A stretch of 5,511 nucleotides of DNA from an uncultured Collinsella sp. (GTDB lineage: Bacteria > Actinomycetota > Coriobacteriia > Coriobacteriales > Coriobacteriaceae): assembly GCA_900546115.1 (NCBI GenBank), contig URBQ01000056.1, positions 1-5,511 on the forward strand, given 5' to 3'. Both the position numbers and the translations under genes were made by a program. Below are positions 1 through 5,266 of this stretch, one piece after another (position 1 is the stretch's first letter; the number at the start of each line of letters is the position of its first letter). The notes under the pieces were generated by a model that ran no database searches, had not been told where the DNA came from, and saw only the letters and a list, made by a program, of their open reading frames with translations.

Positions 1-26
1 CACCCCTCCCCACCATTCCACCCCCA
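1..26 (-). promoter_or_regulatory. G-rich repeat cluster resembling MraZ boxes
   Basis: Read on the minus strand, this stretch carries a run of TGG-type motifs: TGGGGG (26-21), TGGAA (20-16), TGGTG (15-11), TGGGG (12-8) and a further GGGGTG at the edge. MraZ, the repressor encoded first in many division/cell-wall (dcw) clusters, is known to bind direct repeats of TGGGN or GTGG type just upstream of its own gene. In Actinobacteria and Firmicutes the dcw cluster can lie near xerD. I infer that this is the control region of a mraZ gene starting just beyond the left edge. The gene itself is not visible and the motif spacing is irregular, so the call is tentative; plain C-rich intergenic DNA is the alternative. 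Confidence 0.35.
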
Positions 27-27
27 A

Positions 28-66
28 TATGTTTTAAAACACCCCCGAGCATATGTTCGAAAACAC
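28..66. repeat. Two direct repeats of 15 bp with a 24-bp period
   Basis: Bases 28-42 (TATGTTTTAAAACAC) and 52-66 (TATGTTCGAAAACAC) match at 13 of 15 positions and start 24 bp apart. Each contains a small palindrome at its centre: GTTTTAAAAC at 31-40 and TTCGAA at 56-61. A third TATGTT begins at 69. A spacing of a little over two helical turns places the copies on the same face of the DNA, which suits a protein-binding array. They lie in non-coding DNA next to the G-rich cluster at the left edge. No known regulator motif is recognised. Confidence 0.5.
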
Positions 67-80
67 AATATGTTGTGTTT
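61..80. promoter_or_regulatory. 20-bp dyad, operator-like
   Basis: AAACACAA (61-68) and TTGTGTTT (73-80) are a perfect 8-bp inverted repeat around the 4-base spacer TATG. The symmetry, short spacer and AT-rich non-coding setting are typical of a site for a dimeric regulator. A -10-like TATGCT lies just downstream on the minus strand (53-48), although no convincing -35 sits at the right distance. The stem could also form in RNA, but with a loop of only 4 and many A-T pairs it would be weak. The binding protein is unknown. Confidence 0.45.
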
Positions 81-240
81 GCAGCAAAGGCGGGATGCCA
101 CCTGTAGAACCACACCCGCGAACCTCAACCTTCAAGTTGACCTTGAGGCGATTTTTACGTCCCTTTACACGCCGTTCACATCGCCCCCAAACTCCCCCAC
201 CCACGGTACACACGGCCCACCGCCGCATCGGTGTCTAGCG

Positions 241-298
241 AAAAATGGGCCCCAGATTGCCCATGCGCGCAAAAGTGCGTCTCGGCAATCTGGGGCCC
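241..298 (-). terminator. Intrinsic terminator of the pyrG-xerD unit
   Basis: The arms GGGCCCCAGATTGCC (247-261) and its exact reverse complement (284-298) form a perfect 15-bp stem. The 22-base loop can fold a small inner helix around AAAA. On the minus strand the stem is followed by A and then five T residues (245-241), while the plus-strand side has no comparable T-run, so it acts leftwards. It begins about 40 bases after the xerD stop. The stem is unusually long and perfect for a simple terminator. Confidence 0.85.
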
Positions 299-309
299 GT
301 CCCCTTTAG

Positions 310-321
310 TATTTATAAATA
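310..321. repeat. AT-only 12-bp palindrome
   Basis: TATTTATAAATA is a perfect palindrome made only of A and T. It lies between the xerD stop codon and the terminator stem, in otherwise GC-rich DNA. It may simply be an unpaired AT-rich spacer in the 3' untranslated region. No function is assigned. Confidence 0.4.
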
Positions 322-338
322 TGCAGGTCAGCGAGGTG

Positions 339-1280
339 CTAGCGATGTGCTAGCGGATGCGCCGCCAGATAGACCTCGGTCAGTTGCGTTCGGTCGACAT
401 GCGTGTAGACCTGCGTGGTCGAAATATCGGCATGGCCCAAAATCTCCTGCAGCACACGCAGGTCGGCACCGCCCGCGAGCATGTGGGTGGCAAAGGAGTG
501 GCGCAAGGTATGGGGATGGAGCCCCACCAGCCCCACCTGACGCCCATACCGCTCGCATATCGCATGCACGGCCTGGCGCGACAGGCGACGTCCGTTCTTA
601 TTTAAAAAGACCGCCGAGGTCTCGGTTCCGCGGGCATGGGCCGCCAAGCGAGAACGTCCCTCAGTTACATAGAGCGTCAGAGCTCGCGCCGCGCTTCCCA
701 CCAGTGGGGACAGGCGTTCCTTTGAGCCCTTACCGCGAACGAGTACAAAGCCATCGTCAATATGGATATCGCCCACATCGAGCCCAACCAGCTCACTCAC
801 ACGCAAACCGCATCCGTAGAGCACTTCCAAGATGGCATGGTCGCGCAGTCCCATCTCGCCCTCGGGAAAGTCTTGATCGAGCAGCGCCGAGACATCCTCC
901 ACCGATAGATACTCCGGCAAACGCTCAGCCTTTTTAGGCAGGCGCAACGCCGCCGTCGGGTTTTGGGCCACGGCCCCATCGCGCACCAAAAAGGCATGCA
1001 GGCCCTTCACGGCAGCAAGCGCGCGCTCCACCGAGGCGTCGGAATAGCCTCCGCCGCGGCGATCGGCGACAAAGCCCTCCACGACCTGACGGGTCACCTC
1101 TTCAAAAGACACAATACCCGCCCGCTCCAGATAGGCGCAGTACGTCGTCAGGTCACGACGATAGGCCACAATCGTGTTGCGCGCCAAGCCCCGCTCGACC
1201 GCGAGGTAATCGAGATACTCCCCCGCCGCCACGGCGAGCGACGAGGGAGTAGCTTCGGTATGTTCCTTATTCGCCGGCAC
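339..1280 (-). CDS. xerD: Tyrosine recombinase XerD (XerC/XerD family)
   Basis: Site-specific recombinase that, in the known family, works as a XerC/XerD heterotetramer at dif to resolve chromosome dimers before division. The 313-aa length is normal. Residues about 16-105 are the SAM-like core-binding domain (EYLDYLAVERGLARNT), and about 120-305 the catalytic domain. All active-site residues are visible: Arg160 (GCGLRVSEL), Lys184 (RGKGSKER), His257 and Arg260 (HPHTLRHSF), His283 (LGHADIS) and the nucleophile Tyr292 (QVYTHV). Their spacing is close to that of E. coli XerD. The start is GTG, two bases after the pyrG stop. There is no spaced Shine-Dalgarno, only AAGG touching the start, so translation is probably coupled to pyrG. 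The protein ends at the usual HPxA tail. XerC cannot be fully excluded from sequence alone; a phage integrase is unlikely given the length and setting. Confidence 0.9.
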   Translation of the reverse strand: MPANKEHTEATPSSLAVAAGEYLDYLAVERGLARNTIVAYRRDLTTYCAYLERAGIVSFEEVTRQVVEGFVADRRGGGYSDASVERALAAVKGLHAFLVRDGAVAQNPTAALRLPKKAERLPEYLSVEDVSALLDQDFPEGEMGLRDHAILEVLYGCGLRVSELVGLDVGDIHIDDGFVLVRGKGSKERLSPLVGSAARALTLYVTEGRSRLAAHARGTETSAVFLNKNGRRLSRQAVHAICERYGRQVGLVGLHPHTLRHSFATHMLAGGADLRVLQEILGHADISTTQVYTHVDRTQLTEVYLAAHPLAHR

Positions 1281-1282
1281 CC

Positions 1283-2944
1283 TTAGTCCGTAGCGAGGTT
1301 CATGGGCGTCACCTGCAGACGGTCGACACCCTCGTGCTGGCCGATCGAAGCGCGCACGAACTCTCGGAACAGCGGCTGCGGATTAGTCGGACGGCTCTTG
1401 AACTCGGGGTGAGCCTGGGTTGCCACATACCACGGATGCACGTCGCGCGGCAGCTCGACCATCTCGACCAGGCGCTCGTCGGGCGAGAGGCCAGAGATAA
1501 CCAAGCCGGCATCCTCGAGCTGGTCGCGGAAGGCGTTGTTGAACTCAAAGCGGTGACGGTGACGCTCGTAGACGAGTTCCTCGCCATATGCCTCGCGAGC
1601 AAGGGTATCGGCGGCGAGCTTGCACGGATAGGCGCCCAGGCGCATGGTGCCGCCCTTCTCGGTCACGTCCTCCTGCGAGCTCATCAGATCGATGACGCTA
1701 AACGGGCCGTCCGGATCGAACTCAGAGGAGCTGGCGCCGGCAAGGCCGACGACGTTGCGGGCGAACTCGCACACGGCGACCTGCATACCCAGGCAAATGC
1801 CCAGATACGGAATCTTGTGCTCACGGGCAAACTCGGCCGCGAGGATCTTGCCCTCCAGGGCGCGCTTGCCAAAGCCGCCGGGGACCAGGATGCCCGAGGC
1901 GTCGCCCAGAACCTCGGAGACATTCTGCTCGTCGAGGCTCTCGCCGTCGACCAGCTGGACGTCCACATGGCGATCGTAGAAGACGCCCGCATGGTGCAGG
2001 GCCTCGATAACCGACAGGTACGCATCGGGCAGCTGCGTGTACTTACCCACGACGGCAATCTTAACCTTATCGGCGTGATGGTTGGCATGGTTCTGCTTAC
2101 GCAGGAACTCATTCCACTCGCTCATGTCGCGCTCACGCGGGTCCAGGCCCAGGCGCTCGCAAATACGCAGGTCAAAGTCCTGCTCGGCAAGCAGCTGCGG
2201 CACGTCGTAGATGCTCGCGCAGTCCTCATTGGTAAAGACGCAATCGGTGTCGACGTCGCAGAAGCTTGCGATCTTTCCGCGGATAGCGTCATCGATATGG
2301 TGGTCGGAGCGCAGCACGATGATATCGGGCTGGATGCCAAAGCTGCGGAGCTCCTTGACGGAATGCTGCGTGGGCTTGGTCTTGACCTCGTGGGCGGCGG
2401 CAATATAGGGAACGAGCGACACGTGGATGTAGCAGACGTTCTCGGAGCCGGCCTCCTTGCGGTACTGACGGATGGCCTCGACAAACGGTTGGGACTCGAT
2501 GTCGCCGATCGTGCCGCCCAGCTCGGTGATGACTACATCGGAGCCGGTCTGCTCCTCGATGCGGCGAAACTTGTCCTTAATGGCATTGGTGACGTGAGGA
2601 ATCACCTGCACGGTACCGCCCAAAAAGTCGCCGCGACGCTCGCGGGCGATTAGGCTTTTGTAGATGGCACCGGTCGTAAAGTTGGAATCGCGGGTCAGGT
2701 TCTCATCAATAAAGCGCTCGTAATGACCCAGGTCCAGGTCGGACTCGTAACCATCCTCGGTTACAAAGACCTCACCATGCTGGAACGGGCTCATGGTACC
2801 GGGGTCGACGTTCAGATACGGGTCGGCCTTCTGCATCGTTACTTTGTAGCCACGCGACTTGAGCAGACGGCCCAGCGAGGCCGCGGTGATACCCTTGCCC
2901 AGGGACGAAACCACGCCACCGGTTACGAACACATGCTTGGTCAT
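1283..2944 (-). CDS. pyrG: CTP synthase (glutamine hydrolysing)
   Basis: Cytosolic enzyme converting UTP, ATP and glutamine to CTP, the last step of pyrimidine nucleotide synthesis. At 553 aa it is full length for the family. The N-terminal amidoligase domain (about 1-270) begins MTKHVFVTGG and carries the P-loop GGVVSSLGKG (9-18, Lys17), the DLDLGHYERF segment (69-78), ITELGGTIGDIES (139-151) and the UTP/CTP-site stretch KTKPTQHSVKELRS (188-201). The class I glutaminase domain (about 293-535) has the oxyanion segment PGGFG (355-359), nucleophile Cys384 in LGICLGMQ, RHRHRFEFN (461-469), and His512 and Glu514 in AHPEF. Every expected catalytic residue is present. The ATG start gives the canonical N terminus; a weak AGG lies about 9 bases upstream. 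It stops (TAA) two bases before xerD, and a terminator closes the gene upstream, so pyrG likely uses its own promoter at about 3003-3031. Confidence 0.98.
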   Translation of the reverse strand: MTKHVFVTGGVVSSLGKGITAASLGRLLKSRGYKVTMQKADPYLNVDPGTMSPFQHGEVFVTEDGYESDLDLGHYERFIDENLTRDSNFTTGAIYKSLIARERRGDFLGGTVQVIPHVTNAIKDKFRRIEEQTGSDVVITELGGTIGDIESQPFVEAIRQYRKEAGSENVCYIHVSLVPYIAAAHEVKTKPTQHSVKELRSFGIQPDIIVLRSDHHIDDAIRGKIASFCDVDTDCVFTNEDCASIYDVPQLLAEQDFDLRICERLGLDPRERDMSEWNEFLRKQNHANHHADKVKIAVVGKYTQLPDAYLSVIEALHHAGVFYDRHVDVQLVDGESLDEQNVSEVLGDASGILVPGGFGKRALEGKILAAEFAREHKIPYLGICLGMQVAVCEFARNVVGLAGASSSEFDPDGPFSVIDLMSSQEDVTEKGGTMRLGAYPCKLAADTLAREAYGEELVYERHRHRFEFNNAFRDQLEDAGLVISGLSPDERLVEMVELPRDVHPWYVATQAHPEFKSRPTNPQPLFREFVRASIGQHEGVDRLQVTPMNLATD

Positions 2945-2962
2945 ATTGAGTTACCTGCGCTT

Positions 2963-2994
2963 CCCGTAGAAGTTGTTTATCCACATCTTACGGG
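2963..2994 (-). other. Possible hairpin in the pyrG leader
   Basis: CCCGTA (2963-2968) and TACGGG (2989-2994) form a 6-bp perfect stem around a 20-base loop, in the predicted untranslated leader of pyrG. The stem ends about 18 bases before the ATG and is not followed by a T-run, so it is not an obvious terminator. In some Gram-positive bacteria pyrG is controlled by CTP-sensing slippage at a GGGC transcript start, but I see no such start here. The stem may be chance. Confidence 0.25.
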
Positions 2995-3002
2995 TCTTCA
3001 TT

Positions 3003-3031
3003 GTAATACTCGCGCCGCGGACCGTCCGCAA
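3003..3031 (-). promoter_or_regulatory. Predicted pyrG-xerD promoter
   Basis: On the minus strand, TTGCGG (3031-3026) is separated by exactly 17 bases from TATTAC (3008-3003), a fair match to sigma-A-type -35 and -10 elements. Transcription would start near 2996, giving a leader of about 50 bases before the pyrG ATG. The position is supported by the terminator just upstream, which would stop read-through from the regulator gene. Confidence 0.5.
3017..3029. promoter_or_regulatory. 13-bp perfect dyad inside the pyrG promoter
   Basis: GCGGAC (3017-3022) and GTCCGC (3024-3029) are exact inverted repeats around a single C. The dyad overlaps the predicted -35 element and much of the spacer, where a bound protein would block RNA polymerase. 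The ligand is unknown; the adjacent winged-helix protein is one candidate, by proximity only. Confidence 0.4.
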
Positions 3032-3062
3032 TTTTTCTCGCGTGCGATTGCATTTCTCAATC

Positions 3063-3098
3063 TTGAAACAAAACGCCGCCCGGTTTCCCAGGCGGCGT
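3063..3098 (-). terminator. Intrinsic terminator of the winged-helix gene
   Basis: ACGCCGCC (3073-3080) and GGCGGCGT (3091-3098) make an 8-bp GC-rich stem with a 10-base loop. On the minus strand it is followed directly by TTTGTTTC. It lies about 25 bases after the stop codon of the small DNA-binding protein and separates that gene from pyrG. Confidence 0.85.
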
Positions 3099-3122
3099 CA
3101 CTATGGCAAGGGTTACATGCTG

Positions 3123-3461
3123 CTATCGATCAGCAACCTCGTCCTCAAGCATTTCTTGAACGAGCATGCCGGTACGGACGCCCTCAAGATACCACTCACC
3201 ACGTTCGGTGAGGCAAATGCCATTTGCAAGCTGACCGCCGTCGTCGCTATAACGCGAGACGACATCAATCATACCTTCGGAATCCAAGCGATCGATTGCG
3301 GCGCGGGCACGATACGGCGAAACCCCCACGCGCTCGGCAAGCGTTTTGCGCGAGAAACCATACGGCCCGCCATTGTCTTCGGTTTGCTGGTCGATCTCCA
3401 TCAACACCAGCACCTCGACACGCTTCATATCGTTGACACTCGCACGACCCTTGCCCGCCAT
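3123..3461 (-). CDS. Small winged-helix DNA-binding protein, target unknown
   Basis: I do not recognise the exact family. The 112-aa product has a helix-turn-helix core at about residues 37-60 (FSRKTLAERVGVSPYRARAAIDRL). A likely beta-wing follows at about 65-84 (rich in D, G and S), and then an acidic C-terminal helix (about 86-110) that could mediate dimer formation. The first helix (about 11-26) precedes a short polar loop. This layout fits MarR-, Rrf2- or plasmid-control-type winged helices, so a transcription regulator is inferred. There is no visible ligand-binding or metal site. The start is ATG at 3461 because GAGGAGG sits 5 bases upstream; an upstream in-frame GTG (3515) would add 18 residues but has only an AGG two bases away. 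It is monocistronic, flanked by terminators. Its role and targets cannot be told from the sequence. Confidence 0.8.
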   Translation of the reverse strand: MAGKGRASVNDMKRVEVLVLMEIDQQTEDNGGPYGFSRKTLAERVGVSPYRARAAIDRLDSEGMIDVVSRYSDDGGQLANGICLTERGEWYLEGVRTGMLVQEMLEDEVADR

Positions 3462-3466
3462 AGCAG

Positions 3467-3473
3467 CCTCCTC
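3467..3473 (-). promoter_or_regulatory. Ribosome binding site deciding the regulator start
   Basis: GAGGAGG on the minus strand, 5 bases before ATG 3461. It is a near-ideal Shine-Dalgarno and rules in favour of the shorter 112-aa product over the 130-aa GTG-initiated frame. Confidence 0.85.
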
Positions 3474-3578
3474 AAACCGAGCACGAGCATCTAACGCGCC
3501 GTGCGCGACCGACACACCTCACGATGGCAGGTAATATCCATCATGCGGCATCCCGCTAAGGATGAAACAGTTACGGTT

Positions 3579-3586
3579 ATTGTATA
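3579..3586 (-). promoter_or_regulatory. Candidate -10 of the winged-helix gene
   Basis: TATACAAT on the minus strand lies about 118 bases before the start codon, in the AT-rich gap between the DUF1846 terminator and the regulator. No convincing -35 is seen at 16-18 bases, so the promoter is only partly supported. If used, the leader would be roughly 110 bases long. Confidence 0.35.
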
Positions 3587-3650
3587 CCGCTCAAATTGTT
3601 TCTAGGCAGGTAAACAGCTATTTTTCGCCGAAATAGACGCTTTATTGATC

Positions 3651-3683
3651 AAAAAGCCGTACCGGGCGCTAACCCGATACGGC
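3651..3683 (-). terminator. Intrinsic terminator of the DUF1846 gene
   Basis: The arms 3656-3666 and 3673-3683 form an 11-bp stem, with one G-U wobble in the minus-strand RNA, around a 6-base loop. TTTTT follows on the minus strand (3655-3651). It starts about 35 bases after the stop codon. No T-run follows on the plus side, so it acts on leftward transcription. Confidence 0.9.
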
Positions 3684-3717
3684 CAAAATGCAATGCAATT
3701 ACCGCGGTGCTTCAAAC

Positions 3718-5199
3718 TTAGCGATGGAAGAAACCGCGGCGCTCAAACTTGGGCTCGCAGCACACGTTGATGCCCAACTTGCGCAGTACCGTCTCGTCCG
3801 TCGGCGAGATAATCACGCTAAAGAAGGCATCGCAACCGCGCAGCTGCTCCAGGCCCGAAAGGACGCGAGCGGCCGTCTCACTCGTGGCCGAGGTGATCGA
3901 CAGCGCCATAAGCGTCTCGTCGGTGTGGAGGCGCGGGTTTTTGCTGCCCAGGAAATGCGTCTTGAGCTTGCTGATGGGCTCGATCGCCTCATCGCTAATG
4001 ACCTCGAGCTCAAGGTCGACGCCCGAGACATGCTTGAGGGCGTTCATAATGAGCGAACTTGCGGCGCCCAGGCGCGTGGAGGTCTTACCGGTCACCACGG
4101 AGCCATCGGGCATGACCATGGCACCCACGGGACCACCCGTCAGCTGCTCCCTGGTGAGGGCCGCCGAGCGCGCCGGTGAGTAGTTCTTATCGATGCCGGC
4201 TTTCTTCATAATAATCTTGAGACGGTCGACTTGCTCATCGCCCACGCCGGTACGGCGCACATTTTCGACCGCGGTAAAGTAGCGGCGGACGATCTCCATC
4301 TTGGAAGCGTCGCGGCAGGCATCGTCATCGGTGATGGCAAAACCGACCATATTGACGCCCATGTCCGTAGGGCTCTGGTAGGGGCTCTTGCCCAGGATCT
4401 TTTCCATCAGGGCACGGACTACCGGGAAGGCCTCGACGTCGCGGTTGTAGTTGACCGTGGTCTTGTTGTAGGCCTCCAGGTGGAAGGAGTCGATGATGTT
4501 GGCGTCATCGAGGTCTGCCGTGGCGGCCTCGTAGGCAATATTGACCGGATGCGTAAGGGGCAGATTCCAAACCGGGAAGGTCTCGAATTTGGCATAGCCG
4601 GCGGCCGTGCCATGCTTGTGCTCGTGATAGAGCTGAGACAGGCAAGTGGCGAGCTTGCCCGAGCCAGGGCCGGGCGCCGTCACGACAACGAGCGGTCGGG
4701 TGGTCTCGACAAACTCGTTCTTGCCATAGCCGTCGTCGGACACGATCAGATCGACATCGTGCGGATACCCCTCGATGGGATAGTGCAGCTTGGCGGGAAT
4801 ACCGAGCGCGTTCAGGCGGTTGCGGAACACATCGGCAGCGGGCTGTCCAGCGTACTGGGTGATGACCACGGCCGCGACAGCAAAGCCGTTGCCGCGGAAC
4901 AGGTCAACCAGGCGCAGCACATCCTCGTCATAGGTAATGCCAAGGTCACCACGAGCCTTGTTTTTCTCGATGTGGTTCGCGTTGATCGCGATGATAACCT
5001 CGACATCGTCGGCGATGCTTTTGAGCATGCGGAACTTGCTGTCCGGCTCAAAACCCGGTAGCACGCGGCTGGCATGATAGTCATCGAACAGCTTGCCGCC
5101 AAACTCCAAATACAGCTTGCCGCCAAACTGCGAGATGCGCTCCTTAATGTGAGCAGCCTGCAGCTCGATATACTTCGCGTTGTCGAAACCCTGGCGCAT
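3718..5199 (-). CDS. DUF1846 / UPF0371 family protein
   Basis: A 493-aa protein of the DUF1846 family, whose members are usually just under 500 aa and soluble; the biological role is not established. The N terminus MRQGFDNAKYIELQAAHIKERI is typical. Conserved segments (493-aa numbering) are FGGKLFDDYHASRVLPGF (33-50), EGYPHDVDLIVSDDGYGKNE (143-162), a P-loop-like APGPGSGKLATCLSQ (175-189), NYNRDVEAFPV (250-260) and VVTGKTSTRLGAASS (368-382). The P-loop-like segment has Leu where Walker A usually has Ser or Thr, so nucleotide binding is only suggested. No signal peptide or membrane segment is seen. The ATG at 5199 is chosen because GGGAG lies 6 bases upstream and the family begins here. An ATG at 5223 would add 8 residues, lacks a Shine-Dalgarno and falls within about 10 bases of the likely transcript start. 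The gene is monocistronic. Recognition rests on memory of the family. Confidence 0.88.
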   Translation of the reverse strand: MRQGFDNAKYIELQAAHIKERISQFGGKLYLEFGGKLFDDYHASRVLPGFEPDSKFRMLKSIADDVEVIIAINANHIEKNKARGDLGITYDEDVLRLVDLFRGNGFAVAAVVITQYAGQPAADVFRNRLNALGIPAKLHYPIEGYPHDVDLIVSDDGYGKNEFVETTRPLVVVTAPGPGSGKLATCLSQLYHEHKHGTAAGYAKFETFPVWNLPLTHPVNIAYEAATADLDDANIIDSFHLEAYNKTTVNYNRDVEAFPVVRALMEKILGKSPYQSPTDMGVNMVGFAITDDDACRDASKMEIVRRYFTAVENVRRTGVGDEQVDRLKIIMKKAGIDKNYSPARSAALTREQLTGGPVGAMVMPDGSVVTGKTSTRLGAASSLIMNALKHVSGVDLELEVISDEAIEPISKLKTHFLGSKNPRLHTDETLMALSITSATSETAARVLSGLEQLRGCDAFFSVIISPTDETVLRKLGINVCCEPKFERRGFFHR

Positions 5200-5205
5200 A
5201 TATGG

Positions 5206-5210
5206 CTCCC
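5206..5210 (-). promoter_or_regulatory. Ribosome binding site deciding the DUF1846 start
   Basis: GGGAG on the minus strand, 6 bases before ATG 5199. It supports the inner start over the in-frame ATG at 5223. Confidence 0.7.
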
Positions 5211-5237
5211 GTCCCGTTTCCATTTATGTTCTAGGCG

Positions 5238-5266
5238 ATTATAACGGAGCCCGCCCTCCCCGATAA
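5238..5266 (-). promoter_or_regulatory. Predicted DUF1846 promoter
   Basis: A perfect TATAAT (5243-5238) on the minus strand is preceded after 17 bases by TTATCG (5266-5261), a weak -35. Transcription would begin near 5231, giving a leader of about 30 bases to ATG 5199. The spacer is G-rich. Confidence 0.6.

Larger units (their letters stand above)
1..240. other. Non-coding region downstream of xerD
   Basis: I find no credible gene here. The short open frames lack ribosome binding sites and read as low-complexity, arginine- and proline-rich translations. On the minus strand the region runs from the xerD terminator towards an unseen next gene, so it is best read as that gene's promoter and leader. 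Visible contents are the G-rich cluster at 1-26, the repeats and dyad at 28-80, an imperfect inverted repeat CCTCAA/TTGAGG at 123-148, and a second G-rich stretch (minus strand) at about 183-204. Confidence 0.6.

Noticed and set aside
123..148. Imperfect inverted repeat CCTCAA/TTGAGG followed on the plus strand by TTTTT
   Set aside because: It looks like a rightward terminator, but the inner stem is offset and would leave an impossible loop, and no plus-strand gene precedes it.
34..228. 64-aa minus-strand open frame left of xerD
   Set aside because: Low-complexity translation rich in Gly, Arg and Val, no ribosome site, and it covers repeats and dyads that look regulatory.
245..937. 230-aa plus-strand open frame
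   Set aside because: It starts inside the xerD terminator stem and runs antisense through the xerD catalytic domain. Its translation is rich in Arg, Pro and His, as expected of a shadow frame.
1334..2653. 439-aa plus-strand open frame
   Set aside because: It lies wholly antisense to pyrG, whose catalytic motifs are all intact. Long antisense frames are expected from GC-rich codon bias, and the translation shows no recognisable domain.
2723..3211. 162-aa plus-strand open frame across the pyrG promoter
   Set aside because: It is antisense to the pyrG 5' end, runs through the terminator and ends inside the regulator gene. No Shine-Dalgarno and no domain.
3491..3544. Short leader frame (MMDITCHREVCRSRTAR) before the winged-helix gene
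   Set aside because: It has only a weak GGGA upstream and no run of one regulatory amino acid or following attenuator, so a leader peptide is not supported.
4231..5061. 276-aa plus-strand open frame
   Set aside because: Antisense shadow of the DUF1846 gene; no binding site or family resemblance.
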